A DNA stretch of 64,000 nt from assembly GCF_023703415.1 (NCBI RefSeq), contig NZ_JAGMTU010000005.1, forward strand, positions 310,001 through 374,000. Reading direction: 5' to 3'. The position numbers and the translations under genes are program-made. Below are positions 36,176 through 44,620 of the stretch, in pieces. The notes under the pieces are model-generated. The model worked only from the letters and a program-made list of their open reading frames with translations. It was not told where the DNA came from and searched no databases. This DNA comes from Microbacterium sp. USTB-Y (GTDB lineage: Bacteria; Actinomycetota; Actinomycetes; Actinomycetales; Microbacteriaceae). Numbering within the stretch: the first letter of the stretch is position 1; each line of letters begins with the position of its first letter.

Positions 36176-37069
36176 ATGAACGGGCCGGTGCTGAGCGGGG
36201 GCGTGATCGTCCTGGTCGCGGCGCTGCTGTGGCTGCTCTACTTTCTGCCGTCCTGGCGGGGGCAGCACCAGTACGACGCCGCCGAGCGCAATGCGCTGCG
36301 GCTCAATCGCGCACTGCGGGTGCTGGCCGAGACCAGCGAGGCGCCGCGCGAGGTGCAGCTGGAGCTGAACGCGCGCACAGCGCTGGCGCAGCAGCGGCTC
36401 GCACGGCGACTGCAGTCCGACCGCGAGCAGGCGGATCTGCAGCGACTGCGCGAGGAGCTCGCCGCGACGCGCGCGGATCCCGCGTTCCGCCGTGCCCGCG
36501 CGCGCCGCCGCACGCGCCTGGTCGCGACCGTGCTCCTCGTCGTGGCGCTCGCCGCGGCGGGTCTCGGCGTGTGGCAGTTCCTCGCGGGCGGATCCTCGCT
36601 GTTGCTGTGGATCGCAGGAGCCGTCGTCGTGCTGGCGCTCGGCCTGCTGCAGCGGATGGCGGCGGTCGCGCGCCGTGCCGCTCGACGCGCCGCGCGCGTC
36701 GCCGGCGCTCCGGCCGTCTCGGTGCCCGTGCGCGAGGCCGAGCTGCACGATCAGGGACCGCGCACCTGGACGCCGCGCACGCTGCCCGAGCCGCTCGTCT
36801 CCGTCACGGGGTCGCGCGCTCATGCCGCCCGCGCCACGATCGACGCGCAGACGCTCGCGCGTGAGGCGGCCCGTGCCGCGGAGCTGCAGCGCAGGGCGGA
36901 CGAGCTGGCGCCGCCGGCTCCCGTCGAGCTGCCGTCGCCCGCTGCCGCGTCGGCCGATGCCGGGGAGCGGACGGCGGAGGCGTCGCCGTACGCCCGGATG
37001 GGCTACGTCGACGACGCCGAGATCGAGGCGCACGTGCGTCGGCTCCTCGCCCAGCGCGCAGCCGGCTGA
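36176..37069 (+). CDS. Conserved actinobacterial membrane protein
   Basis: This 297-residue protein has an N-terminal membrane helix (about 6-26), an Arg/Leu/Glu-rich helical stretch (35-108), two further membrane helices (about 113-152) and a basic, Ala/Pro-rich C-terminus ending in a conserved-looking 'GYVDDAEIEAHVRRLLAQR'. Its place after a RimJ-type gene matches mycobacterial Rv0996. GGAGGGC lies directly before the ATG and TACCGT 7 nt upstream. Function unknown. Confidence 0.8.
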   Translation: MNGPVLSGGVIVLVAALLWLLYFLPSWRGQHQYDAAERNALRLNRALRVLAETSEAPREVQLELNARTALAQQRLARRLQSDREQADLQRLREELAATRADPAFRRARARRRTRLVATVLLVVALAAAGLGVWQFLAGGSSLLLWIAGAVVVLALGLLQRMAAVARRAARRAARVAGAPAVSVPVREAELHDQGPRTWTPRTLPEPLVSVTGSRAHAARATIDAQTLAREAARAAELQRRADELAPPAPVELPSPAAASADAGERTAEASPYARMGYVDDAEIEAHVRRLLAQRAAG

Positions 37070-37149
37070 GTCTCTCCGACACGCCCGGCGGGCGCCGCAG
37101 ACGCGCTGAGGGCACGCGCGCCGGTGAGCCCGTGTTAGGCTTGTCTGGT

Positions 37150-39090
37150 TCACGGGCCCATGGCGCAGTTGGTAGCGCGCCTCGTTCGCATCGAGGAGGT
37201 CAGGGGTTCAAATCCCCTTGGGTCCACCACGATGCTCTTACTCGAACCCTCGACAAGAGCAATGAACTGATCGGACAGTACGTCCAGGGAGAGCCCGCCG
37301 GTTTCGGCGGGCTTTTTCGTTTGCCCCGTGCTGTCGGGGGTGGCGTCGTGCTGTGCGTGTCGTGCCTCGTGGACGAATGCTCGGGTGTCTGGGCTGTAGA
37401 TGACGTCGAATGGTGCCCGGGAGGTTGCCTCGACATGGTGCTGGCCGTTGTCGTCGGTGGTGACGAGGAGTTTGTCGAAGAGGAGCTGGTTGAACATGCG
37501 GCGGATGTGCTCGGGGGCTTGCCGGTAGGTGTTTCCGGCGTGCTGGGCGATGTCGAGTGCGATGCTGATGAGTTCGTCGGCTTCGGCGATATCGGCGGTG
37601 AGGTTGCTGAGGCTGCGGTTGGTGGCGGCCAGTTCGGTGTCGAGGCGTTTCTGCTCGGTGCGGAGCATGTCGATGGGGATCGCGTCGTTGTAGTGGGCTT
37701 CGAGGAGCTTGCGTTGGCGACGCTCGATGGTCTGCTTCGTGGCCTCGAGTTGTTCTCGTTCAAGGTCGGTGTCGGTGCGAAGCTGCTTCAGTCCGTGCCG
37801 GAGGAGTGTTTCGAGGTCGCAGCGGAACTCGGGCGCGAGACTGATGCGGTCGTAGAGATCTTGGATCAGGTCCTCGGCGTGCTCGATCTGGATGGAGCGG
37901 AGGGTGCAGTTGGTGCGCTTGGAGTGTCGTCCGAGGCAGGAGTAGTACGGGTAGGTTTCGCCGTGACGGTTCTTCACCACCTGGACGACCATCCGGAAGC
38001 CGCAGTGCCCGCAGTAGATCGTGGACTTGAGGTAGTGGTCGTGCTTGATCGACCGTTCGCCGTTGATCTTCTCTTTCAGGATCGTCTGGACCTTCTCGAA
38101 GGTTTCGCGGTCGATGAGCGGGGTGTGGCTGCCGGGGTACTCGACGCCTTTGAACGTGGTGATGCCGGTGTAGTAGATGTTGGTGAGCATCGAGTGGACG
38201 TGACGGATCTCGACCGGCTTCTCTGCCAGCCGCGCGGTGGGCACTGTTGTCAGTCCTCGCCGGACGAGTTCTTTGGTGAGGGTGCGTACGGAGTGCTCGC
38301 CGGTGGCGTAGGCGTTGAACGCCCAGGTGACCAGTGGTGCGCGGTGCTCGTCGACGGTGACGGTGCGGCTCTCGCGGCCGTTTTCGATGGTGCGGGTGTT
38401 GAGGTAGCCGATCGGTGCGCGGCTGACGGAGCCGCCGTTCTTGACCTTTTCGCTCATGCCTTTGATGACTTCGTTGGCGAGGTTGCGGGAGTAGAACTCG
38501 GCGATCGAGCTCATGATGCCGTGGAGGAGGATGCCGCCGGGGGTCTGGTCGATGTTCTCGCTGGTGGAGATGAGCCGGATGCCGAGTTCGCTGAACCGCT
38601 GGTTAAGGGTGACGTCGTCGGCGCGGTTGCGTGCGAGACGGTCCAGCTTGTGCACGATGACGTAATCGATGTTGCTCTGCTCGGCTTCGAGGTAGCGCAG
38701 CATTTCTTGGAGCGCGGGGCGGTTGGTGGAGGTGCCGGAGACGCCACGCTCGACGAACTCTTTGACGACCATCGCGCCGACGGCTTGAGCCTTCTTCTTG
38801 TTCGCGTCGCGCTGCGCCGGGATCGAGAAGCCTTCCTCCCTGCCGCCGCGTTCCGCTTGCTCGCGCGTCGAGACGCGCAGGTATGAGACGGCTCGCTTCG
38901 GGGTGAAGCTCTGAGTGAGCGCAGCGAAGGGGTCTGCGGCGGTGAGCGGGCTGGTGGTGTATGGAGTTGTGGTCATGTTTCCATTGACGCTCTCTTGCCC
39001 GTGTGAGTCCAGTGCGAAATCATCCGCCTGGTCAGGGTTTTCCACAGGACGCTGATGTGCACCGGGGTCAGGGCTATCGGATGAAGACAT
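37150..39090 (-). CDS. Large serine recombinase (integrase), C-terminus altered by integration
   Basis: This 646-residue site-specific recombinase has a resolvase catalytic domain (about 65-210; nucleophile Ser74 in YLRVSTREQ), a recombinase domain (about 225-330), a zinc ribbon (YCGHCGFRM with later Cys) and a coiled coil (about 450-540). The ATG at 39090 has a perfect AGGAGGTGA. The last ~25 residues (from DPRGFEPLTSSM to the stop) are antisense tRNA-Ala, and so belong to the host side of the junction. If the ends are joined at CCACC, residue 622 runs in frame into the HTH frame at 56556-56131, giving 763 residues. The start overlaps the preceding gene by 17 bp. Confidence 0.93.
   Translation of the reverse strand: MSSSDSPDPGAHQRPVENPDQADDFALDSHGQESVNGNMTTTPYTTSPLTAADPFAALTQSFTPKRAVSYLRVSTREQAERGGREEGFSIPAQRDANKKKAQAVGAMVVKEFVERGVSGTSTNRPALQEMLRYLEAEQSNIDYVIVHKLDRLARNRADDVTLNQRFSELGIRLISTSENIDQTPGGILLHGIMSSIAEFYSRNLANEVIKGMSEKVKNGGSVSRAPIGYLNTRTIENGRESRTVTVDEHRAPLVTWAFNAYATGEHSVRTLTKELVRRGLTTVPTARLAEKPVEIRHVHSMLTNIYYTGITTFKGVEYPGSHTPLIDRETFEKVQTILKEKINGERSIKHDHYLKSTIYCGHCGFRMVVQVVKNRHGETYPYYSCLGRHSKRTNCTLRSIQIEHAEDLIQDLYDRISLAPEFRCDLETLLRHGLKQLRTDTDLEREQLEATKQTIERRQRKLLEAHYNDAIPIDMLRTEQKRLDTELAATNRSLSNLTADIAEADELISIALDIAQHAGNTYRQAPEHIRRMFNQLLFDKLLVTTDDNGQHHVEATSRAPFDVIYSPDTRAFVHEARHAQHDATPDSTGQTKKPAETGGLSLDVLSDQFIALVEGSSKSIVVDPRGFEPLTSSMRTRRATNCAMGP
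37154..37226 (+). tRNA. tRNA-Ala (anticodon CGC); integration site
   Basis: Acceptor GGGCCCA pairs with TGGGTCC, anticodon stem CCTCG/CGAGG holds loop TTCGCAT giving CGC (Ala, GCG codon), and the T-arm is GGGGTTCAAATCCCC. A TAGGCT -10 box lies about 11 nt upstream. The following CCA (37227-37229) is partly supplied by the inserted element. The tRNA's own terminator appears to have been moved to 56567-56597 by integration. Confidence 0.97.
37224..37228. other. attL core (CCACC) of the integrative element
   Basis: CCACC covers the last bases of tRNA-Ala and recurs at 56556-56560. Recombination between the two copies would rebuild tRNA-Ala plus its terminator on the chromosome. It would also rebuild a continuous recombinase-HTH frame in the circle. 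The core is only 5 bp, as expected for a serine recombinase. Confidence 0.65.
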
Positions 39091-39505
39091 ACACTTCACC
39101 TCCTCGCTCGTGGAACTCGAAGTCGCCGCGCAGATGCTCGAGCATCGCGGCGCGGTCGAAGACGAGGATGTTGTTCGGGATCGCCCATTCGCGGAGGGTG
39201 TGGTCGCGGGCATCAGCCCAGCCGAGGCTTTCGATGAAGTCGTCGATGAACTGGTCGATGCGTTCGTACGAGCCCCAGTGCAGGTTGGTGAAGTCCGACT
39301 CCATATCGCGGATGGTCTCGACGCCGTTCCAAACCGAATCGAGGTAGACGTCGAACGCTGTGCCGTGTTCACGGCGGAGCCGGTCGAGCTCGCGGGCTTC
39401 GTGCCGTGTCGTCGGCTCGGGCGGTGCGCGTCGTTCGGGGGTCGTTGGCGGAGTTGTTCTGTTTTCGGCGTCAGCGGGTGGGTAAAAATTGTGTTCAGGT
39501 TTCAT
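39074..39505 (-). CDS. Small acidic protein, possibly ArdA-like
   Basis: This 143-residue acidic protein has a disordered Pro/Thr-rich start (1-40) and a helical/β C-terminal part ('SFIESLGWADARDHTL'-like, 'NNILVFDRAAMLEHLRGDFE', 'GGEVYVFIR'). Its acidity, size and location on a mobile element recall DNA-mimic antirestriction proteins such as ArdA, but no diagnostic motif is visible. It overlaps both neighbours: 11 bp with the replication-relaxation gene and 17 bp with the recombinase gene. Function unproven. Confidence 0.7.
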   Translation of the reverse strand: MKPEHNFYPPADAENRTTPPTTPERRAPPEPTTRHEARELDRLRREHGTAFDVYLDSVWNGVETIRDMESDFTNLHWGSYERIDQFIDDFIESLGWADARDHTLREWAIPNNILVFDRAAMLEHLRGDFEFHERGGEVYVFIR

Positions 39506-40307
39506 AGGGGGTGTTCTCCTTCCTGGTGTTGTTCTGTTTCGTGAGCGGCGGGCCGTCACGGATGATCTCGGGCAGTTCATCGAGGGTGAGCACGGTGAAC
39601 ATGTCCTGCGGGAGCTCGGCAGCTTCGAGGTGTGCACGCAGTTGTGTTCGACGTTTCGCGGTCGGGACGATCCACAGCACTGCGGGGAACGCGCCGCTGG
39701 ATCGCTGCTCTGCTCCGCTGCGGCGGTAGCGCACGTATTGTCGGCATTTCGCGATCACCCGGGCGGGGTTCTCCGTGGCGCGGTCGACCTCGATGAAGTA
39801 GCGATCCAGATACTCGGTCGTGGTCACGCTCATCAAGAGGTCGGGTCGCAGTGTGAGGCGTTCGCCGTGCGGCCCGAGGTAGTTCCTCCAGCAGGCGGGC
39901 TCGGTCTCGACCCGTAGCTCTGCGCCCGGGATCTGCTGGATGGTCTCGTTCGCGATGATCCGGGTTTCGGCGATCGCGAGGAGGTGTTCTAGGAACGTCG
40001 TGGAGATGAGGTTCGGTCGCTGTCTCGTGCGGACCTGCCCGGTGACCTGCCGGTAGCCGGTGGTGGTGAGCGCCCAGATAGATGGCGTAGAGCCGCGCTG
40101 CCATCCACCGACACGACGCTCCAAGCGCAGCACGTGGCCGTGGTGTTCAAGCTTGGACAGGTGCCGCATCGTCTGCCGTCGTGCAGACCGGGAACTTCCG
40201 TAGTGTTCCCTCGTGAGTCTGGCGAGCTGCTCCGTCGTCGCGAACCGCAGCTCGAGCAGATGCGCGAGAAGCTCCTGATAGATCGGATGGTCAAGTGAAG
40301 CGGTCAT
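39495..40307 (-). CDS. Replication-relaxation family protein
   Basis: This 270-residue protein has an N-terminal winged-helix region (about 15-75, 'LLELRFATTEQLARLTREHY') and the conserved middle of the replication-relaxation family ('LRPDLLMSVTTTEYLDRYFIEVDRAT', 'CRQYVRYRRSG'). The E-V-D core resembles a PD-(D/E)XK fold. Such genes sit beside VirD4/TraD-like ATPases on actinobacterial plasmids and elements and are thought to act in relaxation or mobilisation. A 157-bp gap with no recognisable feature separates it from the ATPase gene. Confidence 0.85.
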   Translation of the reverse strand: MTASLDHPIYQELLAHLLELRFATTEQLARLTREHYGSSRSARRQTMRHLSKLEHHGHVLRLERRVGGWQRGSTPSIWALTTTGYRQVTGQVRTRQRPNLISTTFLEHLLAIAETRIIANETIQQIPGAELRVETEPACWRNYLGPHGERLTLRPDLLMSVTTTEYLDRYFIEVDRATENPARVIAKCRQYVRYRRSGAEQRSSGAFPAVLWIVPTAKRRTQLRAHLEAAELPQDMFTVLTLDELPEIIRDGPPLTKQNNTRKENTPYET

Positions 40308-40464
40308 GACTGGAGTCCTCCGCCGATTGGGACGGCCGGGTGACCTGGTATGACCGGGTCAGTCACGTCCCGCTGCCAGCGCCCTGCCCCGCGACGTCCG
40401 GCAAGCCCGTGTCTGTTGGGCGCGGTGATACGTCTCCCGGTGCGTCTCGGTCGAGGACGGCCAT

Positions 40465-42594
40465 TCATCGTCGACTCCTTCCCACTGGGCTGTCGTCGGC
40501 GTATGTGAAGTCGGGTGTGGTCGGGGCGATGAGCTCACGGATTTGTTGCTCGGTGATGGTGGCGGCGACGCCGTAGCGTTCGTGCGCGGCGGCGTAGATG
40601 GCCGCTGGGTCGCTGATACCTGCCGGTGGCGGCGCGGTTGCGATGCTGATCCAGCCGGTGGCTTGACCGTGCTGCATGACGTTCGCGTACGCGTGGTATT
40701 TCGGCAGCAGCAGAAGATCCTGGGCATCGAGACCGGTGGCGTGCTTGGCGATGGTGGCCGCGTCGGTGCCGCCGAGGCCGAAGTAGATCTTGCTGCGCGT
40801 GTTGGTCTCGACCGAGGCCTGCATCGCCGGGGTGAACTGCTTCAGGTACTGGTTCGCGACGGTGAACGCCGCGCCGAGGGAGCGGGCCTGGGCGAGGGCG
40901 TCGGAGAGGTCACCAGGGATGCCTGCGAGGAAGTCGTGGATCTCGTCGATGTAGATGCTGACGATGTGCCGGTGCTCAAGGCCGTCACGTTGCCTGGCGA
41001 GGATCTTGGTCCACAGTTGCCCAATGAGGAGCGTGCCGAGCAGTCTTGCGGCGTCAGCGCCGAGCAGGCCCTTGTTGAGATTCACGATGACGATGCGTCG
41101 CTTGCTGAACAGGTCGGTGAGGTCGAAGCGGGGATCGCTCTGCCCGAGCATCGCCCGCAACCCTGGTCGCAGGATCAGTTGGCGGAGCTTGTTCAGCACC
41201 GGCCCGATCTCTTCGGCCTGCTGCGCAGGTGACTTCGCCTCGTACTGCTCCCAGAACCCGCCGAGCCCGACCGGATCGTCGATATGCTTCAGCACCTTGC
41301 GACGGAACGCGGGGTTCGTGAGCAGCGGGGCTACCCAGAGCAGGTTCGCGCCGTCGATCTGCGCGAGCGTGTTGAACACCGCCGTGAAAACGTCCGCGGA
41401 GCGGATACCCCAGTGCTTCGCGAAGACCGCTTCGAAGGTCGCCAGCAACGTGTCGGCCGTAACCGAGGCCTGGCGTCGGTGACCGGAGAGCGGGTTGAAC
41501 CCGACCGGGGTGGCGTTCGTCGGGTCGATGACAACGACGTCGTGTTCTCGGTTGTGGGGAACATGTGCGAGGACGCGATCAGCAAGGTCTCCCTTCGGAT
41601 CAAGGACCAGCACACCGCGACCGGCGGTGATGTCGGCGGCGATGAGGCCCAGCATCACGGTCGACTTGGCCGAGCCGGTCGGCCCGAGCAGATGAGTATG
41701 GAACGCGGCGTCCCGGATCGGGATGCCAACCGACTCACTATGTCCCGGTGCGCTGGCAGTGCCGATGATCCGGTCTGTTTGCACAAGTGTTTCGGGCGGT
41801 GGGAGCTGGCGTGGGTGGAGTGTCCCGAGTAGTGGCAGTGGCGGTTCGCCGATCGGCCAGCCGGTCAAGCCAATGACTTCCCCGCTGGTCAACGTGAGCG
41901 GCCATCGCCACGGGCATGCGGCCCGGTTGAGGTGCGTCACTGAACCGGTCACGGCGCTGATGCGACTGGTGGCGGATTCGAGGACGCGAAACGCGCCGAT
42001 CACGTCACCGACAAGCTGCCTCGCCCGCGGAGCGGCTGCTCCGGTGACGCCGACGCGCAGGCTGAGAGAGAAGCCGTGCTGACCGTCTCGCCGTTTCGAC
42101 GTCGTGCCAGTTCGTGGCGGGACAGCAAGCACACGGAGCCACGTACCAAACGATTCTTTGGCGCGTACGGGCGGCGTGTGGCGGCGACCGAGCAGGACCT
42201 GCAGGACGACTTCTTCCTCGCCGTGGAGGCGCGACAGTGCCCCGTAGAGGCCACGAATACTTGCGGTGACCTTGGTCGCTTCGAGGCTGAGGTCGGTGCC
42301 GGTGACGCGCAGGTCGGCCGCGTACAGCACCTCCTGTCGGTGCCGGCGGGGAGTATGCGCACGGACCGTGAGGTGTGCGCGGAGCGCGTCAAGTACCGTG
42401 TCGATGCGGGTCGGCTTGACCGCGATCAGCCACCGCAGCCCCGTCTTCGTTGCGCGGGCCTCGAGCACGATCGGGCCGAGCGTGGACGAGGCGGCCAGGT
42501 GTTCCAGTGTCGCGTGGACCGCGTCGGGGGTGAGCGTGTCGGGCCACGTGAGTTCTTGCCACTCCCACTCCTCGTGTTTAGTGTTACTCGTCAT
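40465..42594 (-). CDS. Type IV secretion-type coupling ATPase (VirD4/TraD-like)
   Basis: This 709-residue protein has an N-terminal region of about 290 residues, then a HerA/VirD4-like P-loop GPTGSAKS (304-311), Walker B-like 'GRGVLVLDPKGDLADRV', and 'VSIYIDEIHDFL' followed by 'QARSLGAAFTVANQYLKQFT', as in conjugative coupling proteins. There are no obvious membrane helices, unlike classic VirD4, so membrane contact may come from the small membrane protein encoded upstream. It would pump DNA to a conjugation apparatus or a recipient. The ATG at 42594 overlaps the 3' end of the preceding small gene by 11 bp. Confidence 0.88.
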   Translation of the reverse strand: MTSNTKHEEWEWQELTWPDTLTPDAVHATLEHLAASSTLGPIVLEARATKTGLRWLIAVKPTRIDTVLDALRAHLTVRAHTPRRHRQEVLYAADLRVTGTDLSLEATKVTASIRGLYGALSRLHGEEEVVLQVLLGRRHTPPVRAKESFGTWLRVLAVPPRTGTTSKRRDGQHGFSLSLRVGVTGAAAPRARQLVGDVIGAFRVLESATSRISAVTGSVTHLNRAACPWRWPLTLTSGEVIGLTGWPIGEPPLPLLGTLHPRQLPPPETLVQTDRIIGTASAPGHSESVGIPIRDAAFHTHLLGPTGSAKSTVMLGLIAADITAGRGVLVLDPKGDLADRVLAHVPHNREHDVVVIDPTNATPVGFNPLSGHRRQASVTADTLLATFEAVFAKHWGIRSADVFTAVFNTLAQIDGANLLWVAPLLTNPAFRRKVLKHIDDPVGLGGFWEQYEAKSPAQQAEEIGPVLNKLRQLILRPGLRAMLGQSDPRFDLTDLFSKRRIVIVNLNKGLLGADAARLLGTLLIGQLWTKILARQRDGLEHRHIVSIYIDEIHDFLAGIPGDLSDALAQARSLGAAFTVANQYLKQFTPAMQASVETNTRSKIYFGLGGTDAATIAKHATGLDAQDLLLLPKYHAYANVMQHGQATGWISIATAPPPAGISDPAAIYAAAHERYGVAATITEQQIRELIAPTTPDFTYADDSPVGRSRR

Positions 42595-42781
42595 GCCCGC
42601 CCCCTTTCTGCTCGGCCGTTGGTGCCGAATTCTGCTTCCGTGTATGAGCCGCCCGACGGGTTTCGTCAAGGTGCATCGCGAGCAGCAGCAGAACCCTGGC
42701 CAGGCCTTCCCGGTCGACCTTGTCCTTCCAGATCGGGGTGAGACGGTGGCGCCCACCGGCCCGGTTCTTCTTGCGGTTCAT
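42584..42781 (-). CDS. Small basic protein (65 aa) of the transfer module
   Basis: This 65-residue Arg/Lys-rich protein (starting MNRKKNRAGGRHRLTPIWKD) has a short helix 'REGLARVLLLLAMHLDETRR'. GGAGGTCAACG precedes the ATG at 42781. It overlaps the coupling-ATPase gene by 11 bp. No family is recognised; it may be an accessory DNA-binding protein. Confidence 0.72.
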   Translation of the reverse strand: MNRKKNRAGGRHRLTPIWKDKVDREGLARVLLLLAMHLDETRRAAHTRKQNSAPTAEQKGGGHDE

Positions 42782-42803
42782 CGTTGACCTCCTGTCCGAG
42801 AGC

Positions 42804-43004
42804 TCAGAGCCAGGTGTTTCGGCGTCGCCACCACCACAGCAGCCCACCGACGATGGCGACCGTGAGAGCGATCAGGGCGAGGATCCACCAGATGCTCTTG
42901 ATCAGCTCCATCGTGAGGACGAGCAGGATCACGCCGCCGAACAGCAACAGGCAGGTCCTCCAGAACTTCTCCGCGAGCGAGCGCGGCCCGGTATCGTCCG
43001 GCAT
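42804..43004 (-). CDS. Small two-helix membrane protein of the transfer module
   Basis: This 66-residue protein has two hydrophobic segments (about 15-32 and 37-57), then 'WWWRRRNTWL'. GAGGGGTG lies about 6 nt before the ATG. It lies between the MT-A70 gene and the coupling-ATPase module and could anchor the otherwise soluble VirD4-like ATPase. Function inferred from position only. Confidence 0.75.
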   Translation of the reverse strand: MPDDTGPRSLAEKFWRTCLLLFGGVILLVLTMELIKSIWWILALIALTVAIVGGLLWWWRRRNTWL

Positions 43005-43016
43005 GTTTCACACCCC

Positions 43017-43664
43017 TCACGTCCGAGTCTCCGCCGCCGCTGCCGGGGCGTGGTTGGGTTGGTGGTCGGCAGGCACGGGGTATCCCCATTTCGCGAGCGA
43101 GATTGTCGCGTCGCACTCGTTGCCCCAGATGTCCCAGTGCTTGCTCGACGGTGCGGGACGACGAGCGAACAGTTCGAGGAATGGCCCGTCCCCGCCGACG
43201 AGCCGTTCGACGATGAGGTGGATTTCCTCGGGCTTCCGGCTGTGGGCCTGCAGGGCGTGCATGCCCCAGTTCGGCTGACCTTTGAACGCGACTTTCGTGC
43301 CCTTCCCGCGTACGCCGAGGAGCAGGAGTTCCCCGGAGTTGCGGAAGGTGTTGCCGAGCATGAGACGGGGCTTGGCCCAGAAGTAGAAGCTCGTGTACCG
43401 GTATCCCCAGGCTTCGAGGACCTTGATGCCCAGGGGGACGGTCGCGGTGGTGACCCACAGGAAGCAGAACGAGTTCTCCGCCATGATCTCCTGCATGGCC
43501 TCGCCCATCCCGAGGATGCGCTCATCGGTCATGAGGTCGTAGTGATTGGCCGCGCCGAGGTCGCCTTTCTGCTGCAGCGACCACGGTGGATCGCACAGTG
43601 CCGCACGGAACGTCCCCGGCAGCGGCGTCTTGTCCGGCAGGTTGTGATTGATGTGAATGCTCAT
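43017..43664 (-). CDS. MT-A70 family adenine methyltransferase
   Basis: This 215-residue SAM-dependent methyltransferase has the catalytic DPPW (25-28, ALCDPPWSLQ), then 'FLWVTTATVPLGIKVLEAWG' and 'LLLGVRGKG'. Standalone MT-A70 enzymes on phages and mobile elements methylate DNA adenine and can protect the element from host restriction. AAAGGAGGAG lies before the ATG. It is in the leftward operon of the element with no cognate nuclease next to it. The target sequence is unknown. Confidence 0.92.
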   Translation of the reverse strand: MSIHINHNLPDKTPLPGTFRAALCDPPWSLQQKGDLGAANHYDLMTDERILGMGEAMQEIMAENSFCFLWVTTATVPLGIKVLEAWGYRYTSFYFWAKPRLMLGNTFRNSGELLLLGVRGKGTKVAFKGQPNWGMHALQAHSRKPEEIHLIVERLVGGDGPFLELFARRPAPSSKHWDIWGNECDATISLAKWGYPVPADHQPNHAPAAAAETRT

Positions 43665-43893
43665 ACGTAGACTCCTCCTTTCGAGAGGTAAAAGTTGATG
43701 GATCGGCCCGCCAGCAGCGGTCGAGCTGGGCGGTGTCAGCGCCCATTACGCACTCCGGCGACCGAACCGTGAAGACCACACCGCAGCGCTCCGCCCCTCG
43801 ATCCGACACAGCAGTGACCGAGGTAAGCCACGGCGGGCGGTGCGGTGAAAGCCGTCGTTGTGAAATAGGCAACGATGTACGCCTACTGATGGG

Positions 43894-44181
43894 CTACGAG
43901 CGAGGCAGGTCGGTGCGCCCGGTCGTCAGGAACATCGCTCGCGTCAACGCCTTCGCAGCCTCATCACGGTCGGTCGCAAGGTCGTCGGCGAGGGAGAGGA
44001 TCGTCTGCCGGAGCTGCTCGGACTTCGCGTCCAGTTCCGCCTCGATCCGTGTACGACGACGCTCCTGCCACGCCTCGTACTCGTCCCACAACACTTCGAC
44101 CACACACAATGCGACGAAGGCGGAGACCGCGACGAGGAGAACGACACCCGCGGCAACCGCGATCGCGGCGACGGCCTCCAT
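43894..44181 (-). CDS. Small membrane-anchored coiled protein
   Basis: This 95-residue protein has an N-terminal membrane helix (about 4-30) and a charged coiled-coil-like helix (about 33-75, 'EYEAWQERRRTRIEAELDAK'). Its ATG overlaps the preceding stop by one base (TGATG), so it is translationally coupled. Unknown function, probably an accessory protein of the element. The 229-bp gap downstream (43665-43893) shows no clear gene and includes the MT-A70 ribosome site. Confidence 0.72.
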   Translation of the reverse strand: MEAVAAIAVAAGVVLLVAVSAFVALCVVEVLWDEYEAWQERRRTRIEAELDAKSEQLRQTILSLADDLATDRDEAAKALTRAMFLTTGRTDLPRS

Positions 44182-44486
44182 CACAGGCCCCGAGCGATGC
44201 GCTGACCGGCGCCGATGGCGTATCCGGCGATGATCGCCTCGTAGAACTGCGCACCAGCCGGGGCGATCTTCATCTGCGCCTCCGCCTGCGCCACCAGCGT
44301 CGCCACGTTCGTCATCGCCTGCGACGCCAGGAACGCGTGCCCCTGCTCCCGCACCGCCGCGATCTCCGTGGCCGCCGCAACCTGCTCCACCTCACGCTTG
44401 GTCTGGCGCACCAGGCTTCCCGTGATCTTCTGCCCCTGCTGGGTCGTGTGCCCACCGAACAGCGGCACCACCTGATTGCTCGACAT
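44181..44486 (-). CDS. Hypothetical protein of the element's leftward operon
   Basis: This 101-residue, mostly helical protein (MSSNQVVPLFGGHTTQQGQK start) has a long Ala/Glu/Gln-rich helix (about 25-75) and a C-terminal 'FYEAIIAGYAIGAGQRIARG'. AAGGACTTGCAAC precedes the ATG. It is the first gene of the leftward operon; the promoter lies in the 134-bp region shared with the divergent gene at 44621. No family recognised. Confidence 0.75.
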   Translation of the reverse strand: MSSNQVVPLFGGHTTQQGQKITGSLVRQTKREVEQVAAATEIAAVREQGHAFLASQAMTNVATLVAQAEAQMKIAPAGAQFYEAIIAGYAIGAGQRIARGL

Positions 44487-44620
44487 GTTGCAAGTCCTTC
44501 CGGTTGAAGAGAACAGCCCCGGATTTCCGGGACACTTCGACCGTAGAAACCCTCCCGAGGGCACTCTGAAACTCGGAATAAAGTTGGAAACGAACACTGG
44601 CGCGGGGCGGAGGTGGTGGC

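Noticed and set aside
37150..37223. The recombinase C-terminal peptide DPRGFEPLTSSM... as a functional domain
   Set aside because: It is the antisense translation of tRNA-Ala and a well-known annotation artefact next to tRNAs; it exists only because of integration.
43522..43872. 116-codon minus-strand frame overlapping the start of the MT-A70 gene
   Set aside because: It overlaps the well-supported methyltransferase gene in another frame, has no ribosome site and no recognisable domain.
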